A stretch of DNA of 64,000 bases from Lichenicoccus sp965277665 (GCF_965277665.1 NZ_OZ255835.1:3410001-3474000); one strand, 5' to 3'; counted from the stretch's first letter, positions 41,493-50,958 are shown. Notes: generated by a model not told the origin, from the sequence alone. Numbers and translations: made by a program.

Positions 41493-42335
41493 TCAGTCGA
41501 CGAATTTCTCGGTGAGCCACGGCTCCAGCGCCGCGAGGTTGTCCGGCATGGCGCGGCCTTGCTTCAGACCGATGGCGACCACCAGCATGTTGACCACCAG
41601 GAAATGGTTTATCCGCGCGGTGAGCGGCGTGTACAGCTCGCTATCCTCGTAGCGCGGCAGGCCGATCACCACGTCGCACAGCCGCGCGAGCCGCGAGCCG
41701 GGCGCGGTCAGCGCGATCGTCGCGGTGCCGTGGGCGTGCGCGGCGGCGGCGGCGGCAACAAGGGTGCGCGTCGCGCCCGAGTGCGAGAAGAACATCACCG
41801 CCTCATCAGGCCGCAGCGTCGGCGCGATCAGCGTCTGCCGGTGCGCGTCGAGCACCAGACGGCAATGCACCCCGAGCCGGAACAGCTTGTGCTCGGCGTC
41901 GAAGGCGACGGTCTCGGACAGCCCGAGGGCGAACAAGAAACTGTTCTTGGCGGCCAGCAGGCGGTCGGCAGCGGCCTCGATCGCGGCCGGGTCGAGATCC
42001 TCGCCGAAGCGCCGGATCGCGTTGATCGAGTTCTCCAGCAGCTTGGTGGCGGACGCGGCGACGCTGTCGCTGCCGGTGATCGCCTGGTGGGTGAAGGGCG
42101 GTTTCGGCGCCAGGCCCTGGGCCAGCCGGACCTTGAAGTCGGGATAGCCGGTGCAGCCGAAGCGGCGGCAGAACCTGACGATGGTCGGGTCGCTGACCGA
42201 GGCGAAGCCCTTGAGGTCGGTCATGCTCATGGTGATGACGTCCTCGGGGCGCGTCAGCACGATCTCGGCCAGCCGCATCTCGGCATTGCTCAGGCCGTCG
42301 CGCGCCTGGGCGACCAGCGTCAGCATGTGGCCCAT
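41493..42335 (-). CDS. MurR/RpiR family transcriptional regulator
   Basis: A 280-residue regulator with an N-terminal RpiR helix-turn-helix (LSNAEMRLAEIVLTRPEDVITMSMTDLKGFASVSDPTIVRFCRRFGCTGYPDFKVRLAQGL) and a C-terminal SIS phosphosugar-binding domain (FLFALGLSETVAFDAEHKLFRLG, VMFFSHSGATRTLVAAAAAA). It starts directly after the HAD stop and precedes rpiA. It most likely senses a sugar phosphate of the operon and controls it. Two GTAGA/TCTAC-type sites lie in front of the operon's first gene. Confidence 0.93.
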   Translation of the reverse strand: MGHMLTLVAQARDGLSNAEMRLAEIVLTRPEDVITMSMTDLKGFASVSDPTIVRFCRRFGCTGYPDFKVRLAQGLAPKPPFTHQAITGSDSVAASATKLLENSINAIRRFGEDLDPAAIEAAADRLLAAKNSFLFALGLSETVAFDAEHKLFRLGVHCRLVLDAHRQTLIAPTLRPDEAVMFFSHSGATRTLVAAAAAAHAHGTATIALTAPGSRLARLCDVVIGLPRYEDSELYTPLTARINHFLVVNMLVVAIGLKQGRAMPDNLAALEPWLTEKFVD

Positions 42336-42986
42336 TCAGTCAGGACCGGCTTGCGGCAGCAGGTCGGCGAAGCGCTGCAGCCGTTGCGCGGCGGAAACCT
42401 GCACGAGCGGTCCGTTGCCCCAGCCGACGACGCGAAAATCGATGCCGGCGGCCAGCGCCGTGTCACGATCGATGACGGTGTCGCCGATGAACAGCGCGTC
42501 GCCGGCCGCCACCCCGAGATGCGCGAGGGCGTGCTGCAACGGGGCCGGATGCGGCTTGCGGTGCGGCGTGGTGTCCGAGCCGACGACGATGTCGAACAGG
42601 TGGGCGATGCCGAAATGCCGCAGCACCGCCTCGGCCAGCGACTGCGCCTTGTTGGTGCAGACCGCGAGGCCCAGGCCGGCGGCATGCAGCGCCGGCACGG
42701 TCGCTGCCGCATCCGCGTAGAGGGTGGATTCCTCCGCCGGACGTTGCCGGTAATAGGCGAGGTAGATCGCGGTGTCGCGCACCACGCGGCCGTGATCGAC
42801 GACGTGGCCGAGATGCTCATACAGCTTGGCAACCAGCGCATGCGCGCCTTCGCCGGTCAGGCGCTCGATCGCGCGCACCTCCTGCGCCGGCAGGCCGCGC
42901 ACCGCGAGCATGCGGTTGATGGCCCAGGCGATATCGGGTGCGCTGTCGACCAGCGTGCCGTCGAGGTCGAAGATGACCGCCCTCAT
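42336..42986 (-). CDS. HAD family phosphatase, phosphoglycolate-phosphatase-like
   Basis: An intact 216-residue HAD phosphatase. All motifs are present: VIFDLDGTLVDSAPDI (nucleophile Asp), VCTNKAQSLAEAVL (Thr of motif II), the Lys in PHRKPHPAPLQHAL, and IGDTVIDRDTALAAG (motif IV). It resembles phosphoglycolate phosphatase. In a sugar operon it may remove dead-end phospho-sugars; this is inferred. It overlaps xylB by 4 bp. Confidence 0.9.
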   Translation of the reverse strand: MRAVIFDLDGTLVDSAPDIAWAINRMLAVRGLPAQEVRAIERLTGEGAHALVAKLYEHLGHVVDHGRVVRDTAIYLAYYRQRPAEESTLYADAAATVPALHAAGLGLAVCTNKAQSLAEAVLRHFGIAHLFDIVVGSDTTPHRKPHPAPLQHALAHLGVAAGDALFIGDTVIDRDTALAAGIDFRVVGWGNGPLVQVSAAQRLQRFADLLPQAGPD

Positions 42987-44509
42987 GCGCGCGCGCCTGC
43001 CTTGAGCGTGGCCAGGTCCTGCATGCTGCGGTGCAGGCGCTCATGCAGCGTGGCAAAGATCGGGTGCAGCCGGTCGTAGGTGCGGGCGGCGTCCGGACGG
43101 GGTGGCACGGTTTCGCATTCCTCGATGACGCCGACGGCCTCGTGCAGGTCCCGCCAGTGCCCGGCGCCGATGCCCGCGAGCAGCGCCGCGCAATAGGCGC
43201 CGCCCTCGGCCGCTCCGGTCACCGTGGACACCGCGTGGCCGGTGACGTCCGCGAGCAGTTGCAGCCAGGCCGGCGAGACCACCGCGCCGCCTGACGCGCG
43301 CACCGTGTCGAACGCCGACCCGGACCGGCGCACCAGCTCCAGGATCGAGCGCAGGTTGAGCAGGACGCCCTCCAGCACGGCGCGTGTCATGTGGCGGACA
43401 TCGTGGCCCTGCGTCAGCCCGACCCAGGCGCCCCGTGCCTCCGGCGCCACCACCGGGCAGCGCTCGCCGAGCAGCGACGGCAGGAACAGCAGGCCGCCGG
43501 CGCCGGGCTCGATCGCCTCGGCCAACCGGATCAACTCGTCGAAGCCGGCGGCGGCATCCGGCAGCGGCCGCAGCGCGTCGCGCAGCCACGCAAAGGCGCC
43601 GCCGCCGTTCAACGTGACCCCCATCACGTGCCACAGGCCGGGCGCGTTGCCGCAGGAGACCTGGAGCAGGCCGCCCTGGTTCTCCGGGCAATGGGGCGCG
43701 GCGGCGCCGACCAGTCCCGCGGTGCCGATGGTGACGCCGACGGTGCCGCTGGCGATCACCCCCATCGAGGTGGTCTGGATCACGGAGTCACCGCCGCCGG
43801 CGACGACGGGCACGCCAGCAGGCAGGCCCCAGCGTTCGGCGATATCGGCACGCAGGCGGCCCGAGATTTCGTGGCTTTCCAGCGCGTGCGGCACCTGGCT
43901 GGCCAACAGGCCGACCACGCCCAGCATCGGCTGCGACCAGCAGCGCGCGGCGACGTCGAACAGGCCGGTGCCGGACGCGTCCGACACGTCCGTTGCGTGC
44001 TCGCCGGTCATCAGCAGGCGCAGATAGTCCTTGGGCAGCAGGAAGCGCCGCATGGCCTCGAACAGCGCCGGCTCGTGCTGCTGCATCCACAGCAGCTTGC
44101 CGCCGGTGAAGCCCGGCAGCATGCGGTTGCGGGTCAGCCCCAGCAGCGCATCGAGGCCGCCGACGCGCTCGGTGATACGGTCGCACTGGGGTCCGGTGCG
44201 GTTGTCGCACCAGAGCATGGCGGGGCGCAGCACGCGGCCCGCGTCATCGAGTGCCACCAGCCCGTGCATCTGGCCGGAGAGCCCGATGGCTGCGACCTCG
44301 CAGCCGGCCGGCAGCGCCCGCACCACAGACTGCATGGCGCGGTCGGCGCCATCCCACCAGTCCGCCGGCGCCTGCTCGGCCCAGCCCGGACGCGGCGTCG
44401 CCATCGGATATCCGGCGGCGGCGCGCGCCAGCACCCGGCCCTCGCCGTCGATCGCCAGCGCCTTGCACGCCGAGGTGCCGAGATCGAGCCCGACCAGGCA
44501 GCGCGTCAC
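42983..44509 (-). CDS. xylB: Xylulokinase (FGGY family)
   Basis: A 508-residue FGGY carbohydrate kinase. GLDLGTSACKALAID at the N-terminus binds phosphate; IGLSGQMHGLVALD near residue 79 is the xylulokinase signature, with W-DNRTGPQ following. The second signature TIGTAGLVGAAAP is near residue 265. It would phosphorylate D-xylulose to D-xylulose 5-phosphate, entering the pentose phosphate pathway. The start lies 1 bp after the aldehyde dehydrogenase stop. Activity on other ketoses cannot be excluded. Confidence 0.92.
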   Translation of the reverse strand: MTRCLVGLDLGTSACKALAIDGEGRVLARAAAGYPMATPRPGWAEQAPADWWDGADRAMQSVVRALPAGCEVAAIGLSGQMHGLVALDDAGRVLRPAMLWCDNRTGPQCDRITERVGGLDALLGLTRNRMLPGFTGGKLLWMQQHEPALFEAMRRFLLPKDYLRLLMTGEHATDVSDASGTGLFDVAARCWSQPMLGVVGLLASQVPHALESHEISGRLRADIAERWGLPAGVPVVAGGGDSVIQTTSMGVIASGTVGVTIGTAGLVGAAAPHCPENQGGLLQVSCGNAPGLWHVMGVTLNGGGAFAWLRDALRPLPDAAAGFDELIRLAEAIEPGAGGLLFLPSLLGERCPVVAPEARGAWVGLTQGHDVRHMTRAVLEGVLLNLRSILELVRRSGSAFDTVRASGGAVVSPAWLQLLADVTGHAVSTVTGAAEGGAYCAALLAGIGAGHWRDLHEAVGVIEECETVPPRPDAARTYDRLHPIFATLHERLHRSMQDLATLKAGARA

Positions 44510-44510
44510 G

Positions 44511-45962
44511 CTATGCCCCGTGCTTCAGCCGGACGTGCTTGATCGCGAGATAGCCTTCCATGCCCTCGCGACCATGCTCGTAGCCGATGCCGCTCTGCTT
44601 GCGGCCGCCATAGGGTGCGTTCATGATGCCGGCATCGACCGTGTTGACCGCGATGCTGCCGAAGCAGAGCGCCCGGGTCAGGCCGAAGATCTCGGCAACG
44701 TCGCGCGCGTACACGTAGGCGGCGAGACCATACGGCCCGGCATTGGCGAGCCCGATCACCTCGTCGATGCTGTCGAACGCACAAACGCCGAGCACTGGGC
44801 CGAACGTCTCCTCGCTCATCACCAGCATGTCGGGCGTGCAGTTGTCGAACACCGTGGGCGCATAGAAATGCCCCTGCTGCATGCCGGCCGGAGGGCCGCC
44901 GCCGCACAGCAGCGCGGCGCCGCGATCCAGCGCGTCGGCGACATGGCGCTCGACCTTGGCGATGCCGTCGGCATTGGTCATCGGGCCGAGATCGGCGCTG
45001 GGCCGCTCCAGCCCGTCGGCGATGGTGAGCCTCTCGGCGGCGTGCACCAGCTGCTGCACGAAGCGCTGATGCAGCGAGCGGTGCACGTAGATCCGGTTCA
45101 CCGCGATGCAGATCTGCCCCATGTTGCGAAACCCGCGTCGCAGCGCGCCCTTGACGGCAGCATCGACATCGGCACTGGACGCCACCACCATCGGGCAGTT
45201 GCCGCCGAGTTCCAATGACACCGACTTGATGCCGCCCATGGTGCGGAAGATAGTCTCGCCGACACTGGCCGAGCCGGTAAAGGCGATCTTGTCGATCCCC
45301 GGATGCGACACCAGCGCCGCACCGGTCTTGCCCGCGCCCTGCACCAGGTTGACGACGCCGGGCGGAAAACCGGCGGCGAGAACGCAGTCGAGCAGCGCGA
45401 CCGCCGAGAGCGGCGAATATTCCGACGGCTTCACCACCAGCGTGCAACCCGCCGCCAGCGCGCCGCCGAGTTTCCAGCCGATCAGCTCGACCGGATAGTT
45501 CCAGGGCGCAATCGCGGCGGCGACGCCGATCGGCTCCTTCTCGACCAGGCTGAGAAAGCCCGGATCCTCGTTCGGGATGGTCTGGCCGAACACGCGCACC
45601 GCCTCGGCGGCATAGTATTCGAAGGTGCGCGCGACCTTGCTGACCTCGCCACGCGCCTCGTCGAGCGGCTTGCCCTGTTCGCGCGTCACCGCGCGCGCAA
45701 TACCGTCGCGCCGCTCGTCGACGATCAGGGCCAGCTCGCGCAGCAGGTCGGCGCGCTTGTATGGGCCGAAATCGCGCCACGCCGGAAATGCGCGGCGTGC
45801 CGCCTGCACCGCGCGATCCACGACAGCCGCGTCGGCGACCGCGATGCGCGCGATGGGCTGTCCGTTGGCCGGGTTGGAGAGGGTGAACCAATCGGCGGCG
45901 CCGTCCGAGGACCAGGCGCCGTCGATCAGGAACACCGGCGGCTGCGACACGCTGGCACTCAT
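44511..45962 (-). CDS. NAD(P)-dependent aldehyde dehydrogenase
   Basis: A 483-residue aldehyde dehydrogenase resembling succinate-semialdehyde/2-oxoglutarate-semialdehyde types. Seen are PWNYPVELIGWKLGGALAAGCTLVVKPSE, FTGSASVGE, the catalytic Glu in SLELGGNCPMVV near residue 252 and the catalytic Cys in NMGQICIAVNR near residue 285. EETFGPVLGV and GRKQSGIGYEHG close the sequence. Next to an FAH-family sugar-acid enzyme, a role in oxidising 2-oxoglutarate semialdehyde to 2-oxoglutarate is likely but inferred. It overlaps that gene by 4 bp. Confidence 0.9.
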   Translation of the reverse strand: MSASVSQPPVFLIDGAWSSDGAADWFTLSNPANGQPIARIAVADAAVVDRAVQAARRAFPAWRDFGPYKRADLLRELALIVDERRDGIARAVTREQGKPLDEARGEVSKVARTFEYYAAEAVRVFGQTIPNEDPGFLSLVEKEPIGVAAAIAPWNYPVELIGWKLGGALAAGCTLVVKPSEYSPLSAVALLDCVLAAGFPPGVVNLVQGAGKTGAALVSHPGIDKIAFTGSASVGETIFRTMGGIKSVSLELGGNCPMVVASSADVDAAVKGALRRGFRNMGQICIAVNRIYVHRSLHQRFVQQLVHAAERLTIADGLERPSADLGPMTNADGIAKVERHVADALDRGAALLCGGGPPAGMQQGHFYAPTVFDNCTPDMLVMSEETFGPVLGVCAFDSIDEVIGLANAGPYGLAAYVYARDVAEIFGLTRALCFGSIAVNTVDAGIMNAPYGGRKQSGIGYEHGREGMEGYLAIKHVRLKHGA

Positions 45963-47125
45963 CCTGCGAGCAGCCCGCGGGCCGCGAGGTTGCGCATAAG
46001 CGCGCCGATGCCGAACTGCCAGGGTGGCGCCTCGTCGCTGTAGGTCACCACGTTGACCAGCCGCCCGAGCCGGCCTGCCGCGATCTCGACGACGTCGCCC
46101 GGCTTATGCGTAAAACCCTGGCCGGGATGGTCGCGATCCTGCGTCGGCGCGAACAGCGTGCCGAGGAACAGCACCATGCCGTCCGGATACTGGTGATGCC
46201 GTCCGAGCGACTGCGCCACGAGGTCGAGCGGATCGCGGCTGATCTCGCGCATCGAGCTGCTGCCACGCAGCACGTAGTTGTCGTCGCGGCCGGTGACGGT
46301 CAGCTCCAGCTCGAGGCCGCGCACGTCCTCGATGCCGAACCCTGCATCGAACAGCCGGATGAACGGGCCGAGTGCGCAGGACGCGTTGTTGTCCTTGGCC
46401 TTGCCGAGCAGCAGGGCGCTGCGGCCCTCGATGTCGCGCAAATTGACGTCGTTGCCGAGGGTCGCGCCGCGCACCGCACCGCGCGAATTCACCGCCAGCA
46501 CCAGTTCGGGTTCGGGATTGTTCCACGACGAGGCGCGCAACACGCCGATCTCGGCGCCGAGCCCGACCGAGGACAGCACCGGCGCCTTGGTGAACACCTC
46601 GGCGTCCGGCCCGATGCCGACTTCCAGATATTGCGACCAGTAGCCGCCTTCGATCAGCACCTGCTTGACCCGGGCGGCTGCCGCGGACCCCGCCTTGACG
46701 TCGCCCAGTGCCCCGCCGATTGCGACACTCACCTTGTCGCGTATGGCGGCCGCCTCGCGGTAGTCGCCCTTGGCGCGCTCCTCGATGACGCGCTCGAGCA
46801 TGGAGCGGGCAAAGGTGACGCCGCAGGCCTTTACCGCCTGCAGGTCGCACGGCGCCAGCAGATGCGGCCGATCGGCACGGTGTGCGAGGCTGTCGGCGAT
46901 GATTTCAGCCAGCGCAAACGCGCGCGCGTCCGGGATCGCAGCGATCGCGGCGATCGGATCGGCATGCTCCAGCAGGGCTGATACCGTGGGTCCGGCGGCG
47001 GTGACATCGACCAGCCGGTCGTGGCGCAGCTGCACCAGGCACGGGCCGCCGAGCGCCGGATCGAAAACGCGCCCGAGCAGGCTGGCGCTCGGGTAATCGC
47101 GCGGAAGGATGTCGAGCGGTGTCAT
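45959..47125 (-). CDS. Fumarylacetoacetate hydrolase family protein (sugar-acid dehydratase-like)
   Basis: A 388-residue FAH-family protein. The segment AVKACGVTFARSMLERVIEERAKGD near residue 95 and the metal region (WNNPEPELVLAVNSRGAV, GNDVNLRDIEG, KAKDNNASCALGPFI) match the long FAH-like enzymes that dehydrate 2-keto-3-deoxy pentonates. With the neighbouring dehydrogenase it would give 2-oxoglutarate, as in the Weimberg-type pathway. The ATG at 47125 follows GGAG. It overlaps the aldehyde dehydrogenase start. Confidence 0.85.
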   Translation of the reverse strand: MTPLDILPRDYPSASLLGRVFDPALGGPCLVQLRHDRLVDVTAAGPTVSALLEHADPIAAIAAIPDARAFALAEIIADSLAHRADRPHLLAPCDLQAVKACGVTFARSMLERVIEERAKGDYREAAAIRDKVSVAIGGALGDVKAGSAAAARVKQVLIEGGYWSQYLEVGIGPDAEVFTKAPVLSSVGLGAEIGVLRASSWNNPEPELVLAVNSRGAVRGATLGNDVNLRDIEGRSALLLGKAKDNNASCALGPFIRLFDAGFGIEDVRGLELELTVTGRDDNYVLRGSSSMREISRDPLDLVAQSLGRHHQYPDGMVLFLGTLFAPTQDRDHPGQGFTHKPGDVVEIAAGRLGRLVNVVTYSDEAPPWQFGIGALMRNLAARGLLAG

Positions 47126-47153
47126 GATGTCTCCGGCACTCAGCGTGGGGCGA

Positions 47154-48173
47154 TCAGCGTGGGCTGGACATGCGGACACGCATGGCGTCGATCGCCACGG
47201 CCACGAATATGGCGAGGCCGCCGATCATGTCGACATAGAACGACGGCACGTTGACGATCGACAGCCCGACATGGATCACGGTGAGCAGCAGCACGCCGCC
47301 GAGGATGCCGGGGACATGGCCGCGGCCGCCGAACACGCTGACGCCGCCGATGATCGGGGCCGCGATCGCATAGAGCAGGAAGCCGTTGCCCTGGTTGGAG
47401 GTGATCGCCATCTGCCAGGCCGCCAGCAGGTAGCCGGCGATGGCGGCCAGGAAGCCCGACATGGTGAAGGCGAGGATCTTGATGCGGTTGACGCGTATGC
47501 CGGCACTCGCCGCAGCCACGGCGTTGCCGCCGACCGCATAGACGCTGCGTCCCAGCGTGGTCAGGCGCAGGAACACCACGCCGCCGATCAGGGCTGCTAG
47601 GAAAATCACCGGCATCAGCGGCCAGCCGAGCACGCTCACCTGGCCGATCCAGTTGTACTGGTCTGGCATGTCGGTGATCGTCTTGCCATGCGAGATGGCG
47701 AGCAGCGCGCCCTGCAGGATGATCATCATCGCCAGCGTCTCGATCAGCGACACCATGCGCAGGCGGGTGATGCAGATGCCGTTGAAGAAGCCGATCAGCG
47801 TGCCGACCATGACGCCGCCGAGCATGCCGAGCCACCAGGGGACATGCGCGTCGGACACCAGCATCGCGCCGACCACCGACGAAAAGCCCAGGTTGCTCGC
47901 AATCGACAGGTCGATCTCGGCGACCAGCAGCGGCATCGATACCGCGAGTGCGAGCAATCCCAGCACCGTCGCCTGGATCAGGATGTTCTGCAGGTTGGCG
48001 ATGCTGAAGAAGAAACCGTTCAGCAGGCCGAAGATGATGGCCAGCCCGATCAGCCAGAACCAGACCACGTTCTGCAGCATCCAGCGCAGGCCGGGTCGGA
48101 CATCGAGGGCAGGAGCCTGGCGCGATGGCTTGGCCTGCGCGGGCGAGACATTGCGTGCGGTCTGCTGCGACAT
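47154..48173 (-). CDS. Sugar ABC transporter permease (RbsC/XylH-like)
   Basis: A 339-residue permease with about ten hydrophobic segments. The family stretch LAVSMPLLVAEIDLSIASNLGFSSVVGAMLV and the EAA-like GRSVYAVGGNAVAAASAGIRVNRIKILAF are present. One such protein typically forms a homodimer in ribose/xylose-type importers, with the RbsA-like ATPase encoded 5 bp upstream. The N-terminus has a cytoplasmic lysine- and proline-containing region before the first helix. Confidence 0.93.
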   Translation of the reverse strand: MSQQTARNVSPAQAKPSRQAPALDVRPGLRWMLQNVVWFWLIGLAIIFGLLNGFFFSIANLQNILIQATVLGLLALAVSMPLLVAEIDLSIASNLGFSSVVGAMLVSDAHVPWWLGMLGGVMVGTLIGFFNGICITRLRMVSLIETLAMMIILQGALLAISHGKTITDMPDQYNWIGQVSVLGWPLMPVIFLAALIGGVVFLRLTTLGRSVYAVGGNAVAAASAGIRVNRIKILAFTMSGFLAAIAGYLLAAWQMAITSNQGNGFLLYAIAAPIIGGVSVFGGRGHVPGILGGVLLLTVIHVGLSIVNVPSFYVDMIGGLAIFVAVAIDAMRVRMSSPR

Positions 48174-48178
48174 GCCGG

Positions 48179-49771
48179 TCAGTCCTGCCTTGCGCCGCGA
48201 TCGAAGGCCGCCTCGCGCAGGCGCTGCGTGGTGATCGCGGCCCCCCGCAGCGTCTGCACGATGCGGCCTTCCGAGAAGATGCAGACGCGATCGACGATGC
48301 GGGCCATCTCGTCCAGATCGGCGGTGATTACGATGACCGCAAGCCCGGTCTCGGTGAGCGCATCGACGGTGCGGTGCACGTCCTCCTTGACGCCGACATC
48401 GATGCCACGGGTCGGCTCGTCCAGGATCAGGATTTTCGGTTGTGTCGCCAGCAGGCGGCCGAGGCAGACCTTCTGCTGGTTGCCGCCGCTCAGTGTGTCG
48501 ATCGAGACCTTCGGGTTCGGCGCCTTGACGCCCATCTCGGCGAAGTAGCGCGACACCAGGGCGCTCTCGGCGCCCGCATCCATGAAGCCGTAGCGCGAGA
48601 CCGCGCCCAGGCTGGACAACGCGAGGTTGTCGCTGATGGACAGCAGCGCCACCAGCCCGTCGCGCCGGCGGTCGTCCGACAGGTAGGCGATGCCGCGTGC
48701 CAGCGCCTCCGGCGGCCCCGGCGGCAGCCTCGTCGCCGCGGCATCGCCGTGCAGGCGCATCGTCCCGGACCGAGCGGGGTTGAGGCCGAACAGCGCCCGC
48801 GCGAACTCCTTGGCGCCCGAGCCGGGCAGGCCGGCGAAGCCCACCACCTCTCCGGCAGCGATGCTGAACTCGTCGATCTCGACGGCGGGCGCCCGCGTGC
48901 CGGTGACCGAGAGTGCCGACGCGACGTGGCCGCGCGGCGAGCCGGCGCGATGGAACAGACGCAGGTCGCGGCCGAGCACCAGCTCGGACAGCCGTTCGGT
49001 GGTCATGCCGGCGAGATCGTCGCTGCTGCCGGCGAGGCGACCGTCACGCAGCACGCTGACGGAGTCACAGATTTCCAGGATCTCATCATTATAGTGCGAG
49101 ATGAACACGAACGAGATGTCACGGCGCTTGAGGTCGCGCATGAAGTCGAACAACACGGCGCGATCGTCCAGGGTCAAGGCCGCTGTCGGCTCGTCGAGGA
49201 TGATCAGCCGGCCGCCGCTGAACAGGGCGCGCAGGATGTTGAGCTTGCGGCGGTCGACGGCGCTGAGATCGCCGGCGAGCCGGCGCGGGTCGATCGCGGT
49301 GCCTTCGAGCATCTGCAGCGCCTGGGCGCGCAGCCGGCGCCAGTCGACGAAGGCGCCGCGCGCCGGCCAGCGTCCGAGCATGAGGTTCTCGGCGACGCTG
49401 AGCTGCTCGACGATCATCGGTTCCTGGGTCACCAGGAACACCCCGGCTTCCTCCATCGCCTTGACGTCGCGCCCCTGCACCTCCTGGCCGTCGAGCAGGA
49501 TGCGTCCTGCGGTCGGCGTGCGCATGCCGGCGATCAGCCCGACCAGGGTGGACTTGCCGGCGCCGTTCTCTCCCAGCAGGCCGTGGATGGCGCCGCGGCG
49601 GATGTCGAACGACACGTCCTGCAGGGCGATGAGCGCACCATAGATCTTGGTGAGTCCCTCGATCCGGAGGATCGGCTTCTGGGCATCGATCCGGAGGATC
49701 GGCTTCTGGGCATCCATCCGGAGGATCGTCTCTGCCGGAGCGGCCTCGGGCTGGGTCTGCGGTGCTGCCAT
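48179..49771 (-). CDS. Sugar ABC transporter ATP-binding protein (RbsA/XylG-like, duplicated cassette)
   Basis: A double ATPase with two ABC domains. The first has GLLGENGAGKSTLVGLIAG and LIILDEPTAALTLDD. The second has GFAGLPGSGAKEFARALFGL (degenerate Walker A), LSGGNQQKVCLGRLL and ILILDEPTRGIDVGVKED. The N-terminus carries a 9-residue tandem repeat (MDAQKPILR, IDAQKPILR) from a 27-bp duplication just before the first strand. I use the ATG at 49771, overlapping the preceding stop by one base (TGATG). It energises the importer with the neighbouring permease and binding protein. Confidence 0.93.
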   Translation of the reverse strand: MAAPQTQPEAAPAETILRMDAQKPILRIDAQKPILRIEGLTKIYGALIALQDVSFDIRRGAIHGLLGENGAGKSTLVGLIAGMRTPTAGRILLDGQEVQGRDVKAMEEAGVFLVTQEPMIVEQLSVAENLMLGRWPARGAFVDWRRLRAQALQMLEGTAIDPRRLAGDLSAVDRRKLNILRALFSGGRLIILDEPTAALTLDDRAVLFDFMRDLKRRDISFVFISHYNDEILEICDSVSVLRDGRLAGSSDDLAGMTTERLSELVLGRDLRLFHRAGSPRGHVASALSVTGTRAPAVEIDEFSIAAGEVVGFAGLPGSGAKEFARALFGLNPARSGTMRLHGDAAATRLPPGPPEALARGIAYLSDDRRRDGLVALLSISDNLALSSLGAVSRYGFMDAGAESALVSRYFAEMGVKAPNPKVSIDTLSGGNQQKVCLGRLLATQPKILILDEPTRGIDVGVKEDVHRTVDALTETGLAVIVITADLDEMARIVDRVCIFSEGRIVQTLRGAAITTQRLREAAFDRGARQD

Positions 49772-50850
49772 CACGAGTAGTGCATGCCCCACTTGTCATA
49801 CGCCACGTTGCCCCACAGGCGCGGGTCCTGCGCGTTCTTCTCGTCGATGACGAAGGGCGGGATCACCAGGCTCGGGCCCGACGGCGAGTCGGTGATCGTG
49901 CCGGTCTCCCAGTAGTAGTCCTTGTTGCGGTACGGCCCGAGCGGCACCGGCTGGTTGTGCCGCGCATATTTCGCGATCATCGCCACGGTGATCTCGGCAT
50001 AGGCGATCGGATCCTGCGAGATCTCGGCGTCCATGTAGCCCTGCTGGATCCATTGCAGCGCGATCGGCTCGCCGTCGATATTGACGAAGATCACGTGCCC
50101 GTCCTCGCCGCGCTTCTTCCATCGCCCGCGCTGCTGCAGCGCCGTCACGATGCCGCGCGAAGGGGTGTCGCTGGGCGCATGCACCGCATCCAGGTCGGGA
50201 TGCTCGGACAGGGTGGAGAGCGTCACGCTCAGCATGTTGTTGAGCAGGCCCTCGGTGGGGCGGTCGAGCAGCGTGATGTCGGGATATTTGGCGAACTCGG
50301 CATCCAGGCCCTCCTTGCGCAGGCGCCACGCGACGCTCTGCAGGGCGCCGTAGCAGTTCAGCACCTTGCCCTTCGGCGAGCCGTGCTTTGCGCGCAGACG
50401 CGCGACGATCGCCTGCGCCGCCATGACGCCGCCCTGGCGGTTGTCGAAATCCACCGTGATGGCGACCTTGCCGCCGGTCGCCGGGGTATCGACGATGCCG
50501 ACCGGGATCTGCTTGAAGTTGAAGCGCTTGATCGCGCTGACGATGGCCTGGCTGTCGATCGGGTCGCTGACCATGGCGATCGGGCTCTGCAGCAGCAGGC
50601 TGGCCCATTGCTGCAACTGCACCGTGTTGTCGAAGTTGGCGTTGACCGCCTGGAAGGACCAGCCCTGCGCCTCGGCCGCCCGCTTGACCGCCTCCTGCTG
50701 GACCACGAAGAAATAATAATCGAGGCTCTTGTTGCTGTACGCGAGCAGCGGCTTGCCTTGCGCCGGGGCCGGTCGCGCGGCGAGGCCGGCTGCGACCCCC
50801 AGCCCGGCTCCAAGCAGAAGCCGCCGGGACAATGCGGAGTTCTCGATCAT
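49771..50850 (-). CDS. Sugar ABC transporter substrate-binding protein (periplasmic)
   Basis: A 359-residue type I periplasmic binding protein. The N-terminus MIENSALSRRLLLGAGLGVAAGLAARPAPAQG has a twin-Arg-like signal. LLAYSNKSLDYYFFVVQQEAVKRAAEAQGW is the first strand-helix, and SPIAMVSDPIDSQAIVSAIKRF and DLDAVHAPSDTPSRGIVTAL are typical of RbsB-like proteins. It is first in the operon, with the regulatory region 50851-51002 upstream. The ligand is a pentose, pentitol or sugar acid by context only. Confidence 0.9.
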   Translation of the reverse strand: MIENSALSRRLLLGAGLGVAAGLAARPAPAQGKPLLAYSNKSLDYYFFVVQQEAVKRAAEAQGWSFQAVNANFDNTVQLQQWASLLLQSPIAMVSDPIDSQAIVSAIKRFNFKQIPVGIVDTPATGGKVAITVDFDNRQGGVMAAQAIVARLRAKHGSPKGKVLNCYGALQSVAWRLRKEGLDAEFAKYPDITLLDRPTEGLLNNMLSVTLSTLSEHPDLDAVHAPSDTPSRGIVTALQQRGRWKKRGEDGHVIFVNIDGEPIALQWIQQGYMDAEISQDPIAYAEITVAMIAKYARHNQPVPLGPYRNKDYYWETGTITDSPSGPSLVIPPFVIDEKNAQDPRLWGNVAYDKWGMHYS

Positions 50851-50887
50851 CGTCTATGCTCCAGAGGGCGCCGCTTGCTGCGGCTGT

Positions 50888-50900
50888 GTAGATTTTCTCC
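50888..50900. promoter_or_regulatory. Candidate RpiR-type operator, site 1
   Basis: GTAGATTTTCTCC approximates the palindrome GTAGA-N3-TCTAC, with one mismatch in the right arm. It lies 37 bp upstream of the substrate-binding protein start. A complementary half-match recurs 71 bp away. Confidence 0.5.
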
Positions 50901-50958
50901 ATAAATCCCTCTAACCGGGCGCCGGTCAAGATCGAGAGGCCGACAACCGATGAATGAG

